Part shown: one piece after another, positions 34,442 through 45,726 of the stretch | How the letters are laid out: each line of letters begins with the position of its first letter | Numbering within the stretch: the stretch's first letter is position 1 | From: Hevea brasiliensis | Lineage: Eukaryota > Streptophyta > Magnoliopsida > Malpighiales > Euphorbiaceae | DNA: 64,000 nt | Direction: 5' to 3' | Assembly (NCBI RefSeq): GCF_030052815.1 | Contig: NC_079501.1 | Span: 78,574,979-78,638,978 of the forward strand | Program-made: the position numbers and the translations under genes | The notes under the pieces: model-generated | The model's database searches: none | Seen by the model: the letters and a program-made list of their open reading frames with translations, nothing else | What the model was told of the DNA's origin: nothing

Positions 34442-35275
34442 CATATCAAATTTTGAAAATACAAATGTAGAATGTAATTTTTATAAAAGATCTTTTTTAT
34501 TTGGAATAGGGTACCTAATCCATTTTAGGGCTTTGTTTAAAGGTTTTTAGAATTTTTATTTACATAAAAACTAAACAACTCCAAATTGACCTAGATTTTG
34601 TAATTAATCCTTTTGATTCTAGATCTTGAATTTCTAATAGGTCATGTTGTTCAAGATTATCATTCATTTGGATTGGTCTAGCTTTTGTACGAATCTATTT
34701 TTCATTGAAACCACTTTCATATGGTAGATCTACTAGATGTTGTTTTCTTTCCAAAAGGCATTTGGCATGTTAGAATAAATTTCCTTTTCTATTTGGGTTT
34801 TGAAATAAAAAATTTTTTGTTTTATCAAATCATTTTGTAATCGTTGCTCAATTTTTTTTATAGAGAAACACCTTGTTTTATAAAATCTAAATGCTTTTGT
34901 TTTTCTTTTATTAAAACATTAATCTCATTTTCATAAATGGGGCAAGCTTTTATGATATTGAGATTTTTGGTTGTTGGTTTTTCAATAAAGGGGAAAACAA
35001 GATTTTTCCCTTTTTCTTTGAAAGAGATGCTTTCATAATCAACTTTGTATGGAGTTATAAAATTAATGAATGGTGTTCCTAAAATTACACTATGATGAAT
35101 ATTATTTACTAAAACAAAAGAAGGTTTTATTAGAAAATTGTTATTAGCTATAAAGGTTTTAGTTTTATAGCTAATAAACATTTTTGAATTATTTGTAGAA
35201 GAAAGTTGTTCATTGGTTTTTTTCATAAAATCTTTTTGGAACAATTCATTGTTTGATATAATTTAAATTTACTTT
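34442..35275 (-). pseudogene. Endogenous pararetrovirus remnant, protease to start of RT
   Basis: Upstream part of the same viral fossil, separated from 24120-27160 by copia copy 2. An open stretch at 34858-35244 shows retropepsin-like flank motifs (KPSFVLVNNIHHSVILGTPF, then FPFIEKPTTKN) and the linker toward RT. From 34860 to 34442 short pieces of the RT fingers are readable, such as FYVNKNSKNL, among many stops. No protease D-T/S-G triad is visible, so its N-terminal part is lost. The viral sequence stops near 35275; movement and coat protein regions are not seen. Removing the copia and one GATTT joins the two halves. Confidence 0.75.
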
Positions 35276-35969
35276 AGTATCATAAATAAATTAACAAAAG
35301 AAGAGAGAAAAGCATGCTGCCCCTTATGAATGGAATTTGATCAACTTGAATCTGATGTTAATGATGATGCCACACACTCCAAAGGATGTAAATGCACACT
35401 GTAAGCCAAAAGAAAGAAGAAGAAGAAGAAGAAGAAGAAGAAGAAATCACTCCACCAACTATATAAAGTAATCAATAACTTTGAATGCACAAAGAGGGAA
35501 TTTAGCCACTGTGAGTAGAAGGGAATTTTTGAGCTCCAGATCTGTACTTTGGGCCCTTTTTATAGAGCAAAATAGGTTAACTACGACTTCATATGTGATT
35601 TAGAAGTCCTAGTTATATTTTGACTTAATTCTCTCTCGTGAATCCTAGTTGAAGTAGGAAAACAAGTTAAAAAAATAACTCTCCTTATACATACCTACCT
35701 CTTGCATGACCTAGGGGACCCACACACCTCTGTTTTATTTATTTTGGGCCTTAAATAACATAATTAAACTCATCAATTAAGGCCCTAACTCTTGGTCCTA
35801 CATAACTCAACATAAAGAGCCTAAGCACGCTCAACATGTAACCCTCAATATAATCTGGCCCAATTACACTCATTTTTCATAGAACACCTCAAAATATGTA
35901 AATTAAGGTCTATCTAAGCCCATGAGGTCATATTCAAACTCTAAATAGTAGATCACATATAAGCTCTAT
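35276..35969. other. Host repeat unit 1, left part, with (GAA)n
   Basis: From about 35641 this matches 53081 onward (AAGTAGGAAAACAA, TTTTGGGCCTTA). It is the left piece of a tandemly duplicated host repeat that the Tekay element split. A (GAA)n microsatellite lies at 35416-35446. No coding domain. Confidence 0.6.
35416..35446. repeat. (GAA)n microsatellite
   Basis: About ten GAA/AGA trinucleotides. Confidence 0.9.
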
Positions 35970-38124
35970 TGTCACACCTTACCCCTCTGTAAGGCATAAT
36001 ATGATCTCGTAGAATACCTAATGAACTACCGAACTTCACCTACCGATAACTCATTAAGTACCCTACAAGGGATTTTGAAACCATTTTCTTACTTTTTGGA
36101 AGTGGTGAGCATTTTAGTAGGAATTAAAAACATTTAATTGAAGTTTCAAAACTAGTAAAAATTTTTGTCCATTTTTATTTGTTCACAAATTTTCGAAAAA
36201 TTTCGATAGAGTGCCATTTGTATTTTGAGAAAACAGTTCTTTAAAAACTAGTAAAAACACTTCTAATAATTGTTTCCACAACTCCCAATCACCAAAATGA
36301 CTCAGTTCAACATAATTCAACTCAATTCCACAATTCAATCAAAGTTTGTCATCTCACAATATTTCATAATTTCATTCACATTGCATTTAAAATTTAATTT
36401 ACATATACAGGTCTTAATTTACAAAAAGAAAATTCAAAATAATATTATTACAATTTACTGTACAACTGCTCAACTTTATATTAATGCATATGATATTACA
36501 ATATTTACATCAAAATAACTACAAGGGTATAAATAAATACCCATACCAACAAGGTCAAAGTAGTCCTCTATCTCAATAGTATCTCACTCTGCTGCTTTCT
36601 CCTTGCCCTTATCTGCGACAGCAAAATAAACTATTGCTGAGCATAAAAATACTCAGTGGTGCACAATAAAAATTCAAAATGCAATAAATAAAACATTCAT
36701 TGATAAATCACAATTTAAATATTTCACAATCACATTTCACAAATTATCAAAACACCTTATAGCATAATTTTGGTCAAATAATTTAATAAACACAGTGTTG
36801 TCAATTCATACACAACTTAAGCCATGACACAAAATTTCCAATCAATGCCGTGTTGTACACCACGACAAAGCAATCTACAACCCCACTAATCGAAATTAAT
36901 GAGGGAAGTGGCTAGCTAGCTAATGAGTACTCATCCGATCTACAACCTCAACTGGTAAGCCAGAGAGGGAGGAAAATAAACGATCTCAACCCCATAAATG
37001 GGAAAGGAATAATGTGGTACTGCCATGCTAAGTGTGAACACAAAATCAATTCAAAACAAAGTACTCAAATAATTTAGGAAAGATTCCAAAAAAATTTCCA
37101 AAGTTATTTTTGTAGTCACAAAATGGCAACACAATTTATAAACAACACAGCGATTTCATAAAGCATAACAATTTAACTTTTCACTTAGAAAATAATTACA
37201 TAAATTTATTGTGCACAAACCCGACGTGAGTCGCCTCTAAGCCTTGACTCAGTCCCTTAGATTTTTTTGGTCTTTTTCAACTGAAACACACAATTGACAG
37301 TGTTTCAATATCTTATCTCACAATAAATCCAATAATTAAACTCATATATGCTCAACTCTAGCCCCAATATGCTTAAACTTACGTTCTTGGAAATTTTCAT
37401 GGTGGTAAGGAAGAGAGGTGGGCGGCACACTAAGATGAAGAAGACCAAAATTGATTTTTTTTTTCTTTTTTTTTTGGTTATTTTATGTCTTAAAAAAATG
37501 CTTTTGACTTGGTCAATATTTGTAGAAAAATTAAAATGGATTTTGACATCATGATGATGTCATCCAATAATGTAATAACACTTTTTCCTTTTTTTTTTCC
37601 TTTTGCATTTTTTTTCTATTAGTTCTTTAATTTAATTCTTGATCCCAAAATTTTCTTTTCTCCAATTTTATTGGGCAGTTAGGTTAGGTGTTAGCTCTAG
37701 GAGTGAATTGACCAAATTGACCCTCGCTGGTTCAATCCGGTTTGCAAGTTATTCGATATTTCTTCCGGATCCCTGACCTAATTATTTGACCTGTTAACAA
37801 TTCTTTTTCGTGATTTTCTCTTTTCCACTATGTTTGCAATAGTCCTAAGGACCGTAGCGTCACATTTTACGGTTCAAAATTTGAGTTTAGACTGACCTCG
37901 TAGTCATTCCCCAGAAGGTCACCCATCGCTGTGACTCCCAGCTCATTTAAATTTTTGTGTTTTTTTTTTCTTATTTATACTTAACTATTTGGCAATTACT
38001 AATTATTTGTGTTCAGGGCTTAACTAGGTGTCTTAGACGTGGTTTTAATTCTCTTAATTGTCCGGACCGACACCAATCACCGAAACAGTGAAATATACCA
38101 GGCTATGCAAATAAGGGTGTTACA
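35970..38124 (-). repeat. 3' LTR of the Tekay element (short variant)
   Basis: 2,155 bp, TGTCACACC...GGGTGTTACA on the plus strand. Matches 50546-52736. Compared with 45727-49179 and 58794-62698 it lacks about 1.2 kb of central sequence. Confidence 0.92.
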
Positions 38125-38127
38125 ATT

Positions 38128-38142
38128 CCCCCCCCCCCCCCC
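38128..38142 (-). promoter_or_regulatory. Polypurine tract of the Tekay element
   Basis: Fifteen C on the plus strand, a G-run on the element strand, three bases from the 3' LTR. The run may have been lengthened by slippage. Confidence 0.7.
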
Positions 38143-38164
38143 TTAATATAAATTTCGTCCCAAA

Positions 38165-41144
38165 ATTTTACCTGGTATCAATCTCTGAACAGCTGTGGGT
38201 GCTGTCTCCTTATGTTCTCCTTTCGTTCCCAAGTAGCCTCCTGGTCCCGAATGATGGTTCCACAACACTTTTACTATCGGTATCTGCTTGTTCCGCAGCT
38301 GCTTTCACCTCATAAGCCAGAATCTCTATGGGTTTTTCTTCATACGTGAGGTCTGGATTCACCTTAATCTCTTCTACTAGTAGTACATGAGATGGGTCAG
38401 ATCTATACCTCCTCAACATCGATACATGGGAGACGTTATTTATCTTTTCCAACTCTAGAGGTAGTGCCAAACGATATGCCAAAGAACCCACTCTCTACAG
38501 AACCTCATATGGCCCAATAAAACGAGGACTCATTTTCCCCTTTCTACTGAATCTCATAATCTTCTTCCAAGGGGAAACCTTGAGGAATACTTTGTCACCC
38601 ACTACATACTCAATATCCCTTCTCTTCAAATCAATATAGGACTTTTGACGGTCTGATGCAGTCTTAAGTCGATCTCTGATCAATCTGATTTTCTCTTCAG
38701 TTTGCTGAATAATTTCTGGCCCAATCATCTTTCTTTTGCCTACCTCATCCCAACACAACGGGGTTCTACATTTCCTACCATACAAAGCTTCATATGGAGG
38801 CATCCCAATGCTTGATTGGTAGCTGTTGTTATAAGCAAACTCAATCAGAGGCAAGTGTGTGTCCCAACTATCCTCAAACTCAATCACACAAGCCCGTAGC
38901 ATGTCTTTCAAAATTTGAATTACCCTTTTAGACTGGCCATCTGTCTGTGGGTGGAATGCCGTACTAAAGTTCAATCTAGTTCCTAGGGCTCTTTAAAGAC
39001 TACCCCAGAATCTATAAGTGAACCTAGGATCTCTGTCTGATATGATGGATACTGGCACTCTATGCAGTCTTACTATTTCATCAATGTACAACTTGGCTAA
39101 TGTTTCTAGGCTATAATCCATCCGTACTGGCAAAAAATGAGCAGACTTGGTCAGTATGTCAACTATCACCCATACTGCATCATGACTCTTCTATGTCCTT
39201 GGAAGGCCCATAAAAAAATCCATAGTTATTCTCTCCCATTTCCATTCTGGTACTGGTAGTGGATATAACAAACCAGCTGGTACTTGATGCTCTAACTTTA
39301 CTTGCTGATAAGTTAGGCATTTGGAAACAAATTCTGCTACATTTCTTTTCATACCCATCCACCAATAATGCTCTTTCAGCCCTCTATACATTTTTGTACC
39401 ACCAGGGTGCATAGCAAAAGGAGACTCATATGCTTCCTTCAAAATGATCTGTCTTAAGTCAACATCATTAGGAACACACATTCTGCCCTGGTGTAGCAAT
39501 AGATTGTCATCTCTCACTGAGAATTCTGGTTTCTTGCCCTGTCTGACTTCTTCTAATAACTTCTGATACTTCTGATCATTATGAGCAGCCATTCTGATCT
39601 GGTCAATCAATACTGGCTGTACATGCCATGCAATTGCTATCTGCCCTTCATCATTAATTTCTAAAGCTGGCATGTAATGATCTCAACTCATATACCATAG
39701 ACAAAGGAGAAACTCTAAGACTTGCCATAGTCTTGCAACTTAAGGCGTCAGCCGCCACATTAGCTTTCCCTAGCTGATAGTCTATTAAACAATCATTGTC
39801 TTTTATCAACTCTAACCATCTCCTCTGTCTCAAATTCAACTCTTTCTGAGTACCCAGATACTTCAAACTCTTATTATCTGTGTAAATGTAGCATTTCTCC
39901 CCATACAAATAGTGTCTCTAGATCCTAAGAGCGAACACAATAGCTGTTAGCTCTAAGTCATGTGTCAGATAATTTCTCTCATGAGGTTTTAGCTAGCGTG
40001 ATGCATATGCAATGACATTTCGGCCTTGCATCAGTACACAACCTAACCCATTATGAGAAGCATCATTATATACCGTGTATTCTTTACCCGGGTAGGTAAA
40101 GTCAGGACTGGAACCTCAGTCAAACACCTCTTCAATTTATCAAAACTCTGCTGGCATTTATCCGTCCACTGAAATTTCACATCTTTTCTAAGCAGCTTGG
40201 TCAGTGGAGATGCCAACATGGAGAACCCTTTCACAAAACGATAGTAGTATCCAGCTAACCCTAGGAAACTGTGAATCTCTGTGATATTTCTGGGTGACTT
40301 CCAATTAAGGACAGCTTCTAACTTGATACCTTCTGCTGATACTATATGCCCCAAAAAGGATATCTCCTTCAGCTAAAATTCACATTTTGATAGTTTTGCA
40401 TATAGTTGTTTCTCTCTCAAAGTCTACAGTACAATGCGCAAGTGTCTATCATGCTCCTTTGCACTCCTCGAATAAACCAATATATCATCTATGAACACCA
40501 CTACAAACTGGTCAAGGTATGGTATGAAGATAGTGTTCATCAAATCCATAAAAGCAGCCGAAGCATTAGTTAACCCGAATGGCATAACCAAGAACTCATA
40601 ATGGCCATAACAGGTTCTAAAGGTAGTTTTAGGAATACTCTGCTCTTGTACTTTCAGTTGATAATAACTTGATCTCAGGTCAATTTTGGAGAAGACAGCT
40701 GCACACCTCAATTGATCAAACAAATCAAAAATGCGAGGCAATGGGTATCTATTCTTTATTGTCACTTTATTCAACTGCCGATAGTCAATACATAAGCAAA
40801 GAGTGCCATCCTTCTTCTTAACAAATAACATTGGCGCTCCCCAAGGTGACACACTAGGGTGAATAAAGCCCTTGTCAAGTAGCTCTGGCAACTGCACTTT
40901 CAATTCTTTTAATTCTGCTAGTGCCATTCTATATGGTGTTATGGAGATTGGATCCACACCAGGCATAACATCAATTTCAAACTGTACCTCTCTTTCTGGA
41001 GGTAATCCTGGCAATTCATCAGGAAACACATCCGAAAAGTCACATACTGTAGGGATATCCCTCAATGCTGGACTCCCCACTTGGGTGTCTATCACATGTG
41101 CCAAGTATGCTTCACACCCCTTTCTAATCATCCTTCTGGCTAGT
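38165..41144 (-). pseudogene. Tekay pol: RT, RNase H, integrase, chromodomain
   Basis: Frame enters from the solo-LTR junction at 41144. RT is open from 41152 to 40424 ([37 protein letters not shown], active site FIDDILVYS). A connection region ([16 protein letters not shown]) and RNase H ([11 protein letters not shown]) follow across stops and a shift near 40070. Integrase keeps HPGGTKMYRGLKEHYWW, but the zinc cysteine in KCLTYQQ is Tyr. The catalytic D residues appear in TMDFF and SDRDPRF, yet the catalytic Glu is Lys (GQSKRVIQ). The GPY motif (PRFIGPYEVL) is followed by HVSMLRRY and a chromodomain readable over a one-base shift near 38300 (IPIVKVLWNHHSG). Integration activity would be lost. 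Confidence 0.9.
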
Positions 41145-44100
41145 TGTAACACCCCTCACCCGACTACAGTGTAGCCGAGCAAAGTGTGCTACATTCGGTG
41201 CCGGAGCACCCTATCTTATCTTACTTTATTCCTTTCATATTTTGATCTCGTTATATTTTAATATTAATTATTCTTCGACGGAGAAACCAGCAGAGTTTCC
41301 CCTATTTTATTACCAGTTGACGTATTTTACTATTTACCTGTTTGAAAATTTCAATAATATTTCCAAAATAAAATCTTATCCATGCTAATCATAATTATCT
41401 CATCAATCATTCTCATAATTTTCTCATAATTCACATCTCATTCATATAACTCAATTTCATAATCATTTCCATACATTTCCATTCGTACTCAATTCATATG
41501 TAAACATTCTCAATTTACATAAGCAAAATTTTCAAATTTCCTTAATTTACATAATTTACAAAATAATTTCAAAATTTCAAAATTTACATGATATACAAAT
41601 TAATTACAATTTGCTAATTTATATTACAATATAAGAAATAATTAACATACACAAAATACATGATATGCTTAATGTGAGCCCTATCTACATGCATTGCTGA
41701 GGAGGTGACAATCTTGAACTCTTCTGACACTTCTGCAGATCTGGACTCCAAAAATCTCAGTCGACAGTCTACTGGTTTTACCTTCAGTACCTGCGCGAGG
41801 AAGCAATTCCATCGCGCTAAGCATTTCTGCTTAGTGGTGCAATAATATAACCAGAAATAATATATACAAGTAAAGAAAGAATTAAATGATAATTCAGATA
41901 CTCAAGAATCAATTTAATTTGGTATGGTATTTCTAGTATCAACGATCTTATATACTAGTTTGTTCCTCTTTGGAAGTGCTTAGTTTATAACTTTTCAGTA
42001 ATACTAGCAGGTATATAATTTATTCTATCTGTATTGTATTTCAAGTATGTACGGTTCTGCAATTTATATTTTTGTTATGTTTCTTTTGCTAATCTCTTTT
42101 GCTTATTCATTCAATACTTAATTTAATTGTACTGGATCTTAACTTAACTTAGCTGCCTGAATTGAATAATACTTTAATTGACTGCCCAAGTAACCTATAC
42201 TAGACGACTGGACTGGATAACGGGTCGTTGGTTTGGACCATGATTGCCTCGGGCCGTCATACCATGGGACGCAGAACGTCAACCACGTATGCAGTCAGTA
42301 TGGCTAAAAAGCCATGATATCACATAATTGGCATAAAAGCCATGAATACGAGCATAAAAGCCATGAATACGGGCATAAAGCCATGAATACAGGCATAAAG
42401 CCTTTCGCAGTACTGCTAAAACAATACCCTATTGGCATGCCAAACTATCCAAACCAATCTTGTTAGGTATACTAGGGCAATTAATATTTTAAAATATTAA
42501 TATATTGTGCTTTATGACTTCATTATTTCATGATAAATTTCAATCATAATTCATACATTCATTTGATCATTTATATGATCACAATTCACATCAATTATCC
42601 TTTTATACCATTGTATTCAAAATACTTCTCCTCTTTACAATAATGAGAACTAATGTCTCATTCATACATTATCTGGTTTATTTGTCCATTCATTATGTTA
42701 TTCATATTGATCACAATTCTAAACAATGGTTCACATGTACCATTGTATTCAAAACATTTTTCCTTTCTCATTTATACATTCAAGAATCTACTTATGTAAT
42801 TACAAATTTTATATTTCAAGTTGAGTTACTAATATTTTATGAATTCCATTTGTGATGGGCATATAAGTCTTAACTATCTATTTACATCAATTTGGTAATT
42901 ATTCTTCATGTTTCAAGTAATCCATGAAAATTTCATGGATTTCAAATTTATGCTCTTAATTCCCTTTTTAACAATTTTGACTAAGATGCATAGTCCACAT
43001 TTGTCATACCATTCTAAGCATTTAAGCTTAGAATTGGTTCTAGGTCTTCATCTTAATTTGCTAATTATTTTGATTACTATTCACCTTACTAGTCAACCAA
43101 AATGTTGACTTTTTCATACTTAAGGGATATGTTAATTCTAATTACACCAAGATCCCACATTTTGAGTTTTACATTTGCTAGTATTAATTGCCAATTGTAA
43201 TTTAAAGTCCCCTAGATGCATTTCTAATTTCAAATTTTGAATTTCAAGTTTTGGTGTCACTATTTACCTCTTTGGTCAACAAAAATGTTGACTTTTAGGT
43301 AGAAATTATGTACATTGGTTTTGGCATTCCCAACATACCACATTTTGCATTTAAAACTTGTTAGTTTTGGTCACTTCCTCAAAGCTTAGGTCATTTGGCA
43401 AAATTGCCAATTTTCGGTTTTTGAAACTTAACTTTACTATTCCATTAAGCATTGTTGCAGTGGGAATTTGAGGAAATGGTAAACATGAAAGTTGTTCCTT
43501 ATTTTGTCTAGTTGAATTTCCTTTTTTGAATCACTCCATTTGGAGTTTTGTAGCTCAAGTTATGGCCAAAATAAGTTTACTGTTCACGTGCAATCGCTCA
43601 TGCTGCACTTTTGGGTTTTGGCAGATTTTGGTCCAACTTTGGTCAGTAATTTGACCAAGTTAAGTTCATAATTTGGTCTAACTTTCTTCATATGAAATGT
43701 TCTACTATGCCTTAGGTTTCCATCGGTTCAAGAATCGCCTAAATCCGAGTTTTCTAGAGAGAGTTATAGCCATCCAAACATTACTGCTCAAATGAAAATC
43801 TGCAGAGTTGCAGGTTTGAACAGTAAATGTGACTGCCATTTGGGTTAGGTTCTGGTCATAATTTGGGGTAGGTTTCTTCATGAAAGTTGTTTTTCTATGT
43901 CTTAACTTGTTGCTTTAAAAATTTTAGGTCAATTGACCAAATCTACAGTGAGTTATGGCCAAATGAACAGTTATTATTCATTTGGTCATTTCTGCAGGGG
44001 CTGTTGCAGGGTGTCCGGATTGGGGCCAAGTTTTGGTCCACTTTCTTTGGTCTTTTGGGAATGGTTTCTTCAGAAAAAATGTGCCATTATAAGCCTAGTT

Positions 44101-45448
44101 TCATGTCCAATTTACCAAACACCAATTGGACCAACACAACCCAAGTTATGGCTGTGTAATTGGACTGAATTTTCAGTCCCTCTGCTGCTGTCCTAGGGCA
44201 GCCTACATCTTCACTTTGCAATCCTATTTTTCAGTCCAATTCATGGTCAACATACCTAAAATGGTCACTAATTAACCACTAAAATGTCCATTACTCAATT
44301 CAAATGCCAAGTCCAATTTTCACCCTTAAAACCCTAATTTCTCATTGCAATTCACCCATACACCTTAGTTACACACTTCCATTCATTATATATGTGTTTA
44401 TACACTTTAAACATAAGCTCTAATTCATTCTAAGTCCATCATCAACACTCAATCCTATTCCTTCCTTAGGGCAGCTGAAATCCATGGTATGTATACACAT
44501 GAATTTAGTCCATTTAACTTACAATTTCATACTAAATTCAAGTCCTTAACATGGAAATAAAGGAATATTAGCATAAGTAAGCACTAACCTTTGCATGAGC
44601 TTTTTATCCCTTCACAATCCTTCATTTCCTTAACTTTTCTTAGTAACCAAACACTTCCCCAAAAGAGGTAGACCATTTTTAATGAAGGCAATTTAGGTTT
44701 TAATGGTGAGAATTCATGGGAATGAAAGAGAGATGAAAGAAAATGTTTATGGAGGAGAGAAAGACATTTTCGGCTGGTTGGGAGGATGAAAATGGCTGCT
44801 CACGTTTTTTTTCCTTTCCTTTGGTCTTTAATTTGTCTCTTTTAAGTATTTAAGAAAGCTTATTAGCTTGTGATTGGTTGGTAATTTATAAATGACATCA
44901 TGTGATGTCATTATTTGCATTATTTTGATTTTTCTTTGCTTTTCTTTTCTACCACATTTCAATTTAATTTTTAGCAATATTTATTCATATTTTATGTCAT
45001 ATTAATTATTTAATTAACTGGACAAGTCGGCCAAAAATCACCTCTGAAGGCGAAATGACCAAAATGCCCTCCGTTTGGCTTAATGGGTCAAAATTGTCTG
45101 TACTGATTGAAAAATTTTTCTAGGTATTTTCTTGGCATTCTAATGCCATAGGAACCTCAATGACCCTTCTCTGGAGTCCCAAAAATTATTTTATAATTTT
45201 TCCCCCGGGTTTAGGGCTCCTCGTTGCGAGAACCGCAACTTACCTCTGGTTACCCATCGCTTGGGCACCGGCTCTTTTGACTTAACTGTATTTTATTTCT
45301 AAAATTTTTACTAAATTTTTCTCATTAATATTTGAGTTAATTTTGGTTCCTCACTTTAGTTTAAATATTTTTATCAGAAGTTCTAGCTGTCCGACCGACA
45401 TCGTCACCTAGACGATGGTATCTTGAATTGCTCACGGAGGATGTTACA
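41145..45448 (-). mobile_element. Solo LTR, 4.3 kb, in the Tekay protease-RT region
   Basis: 4,304 bp with perfect target duplication CTAGT (41140-41144 and 45449-45453) and inverted ends TGTAACA/TGTTACA. Start and end share no direct repeat and no coding domain is seen, so it is one LTR left by recombination rather than a whole element. It belongs to another Gypsy family, although about 1 kb in its middle resembles the Tekay LTRs 45727-49179 and 58794-62698. That similarity suggests it also lies in minus orientation. It carries short tandem repeats at 42300-42405. Confidence 0.88.
42300..42405. repeat. Short tandem repeats in the 4.3-kb solo LTR
   Basis: Five units of about 20-28 bp built around GCATAAAAGCCATGAATACG. 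They drift from unit to unit. Confidence 0.85.
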
Positions 45449-45726
45449 CTAGTGCAGCCAAAATGATGTTTGATGGCAGTAACTGCCTCTCCCCATGTAT
45501 TACCACATCACCATACAGAGGGAGATCAAAAGTGATTTATCTTGATCTGATCAATCATCGCATGATGCCTGGCTAACCAATCCATGCCCAAGATAATATC
45601 ATAATCTCTGAAGGGCATTTCAATCAAATCTGACAGAAAAACATGTCTTTGGATCACAAAAGGACAGTCTCTATAGATTCTGTTGACTATAACCTCTCGA
45701 CCTAATGGACTAGTTACTAGCACATC
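45449..45726 (-). pseudogene. Tekay protease region, fragment between two solo LTRs
   Basis: A 278-bp island of the Tekay polyprotein. It reads VTSPLGREVIVNRIYRDCPF and RDYDIILGMDWLARHHAMID, the C-terminal half of the retropepsin domain (ILGMDWL is its conserved late motif) and the linker to RT. It is cut on the left by the solo LTR at 41145-45448 and on the right by that at 45727-49179. A stop follows IKINHF at 45526. Confidence 0.88.

Noticed and set aside
41145..45448. A complete LARD-type element
   Set aside because: No direct terminal repeats, primer site or purine tract were found inside; a single LTR with target duplication fits better.
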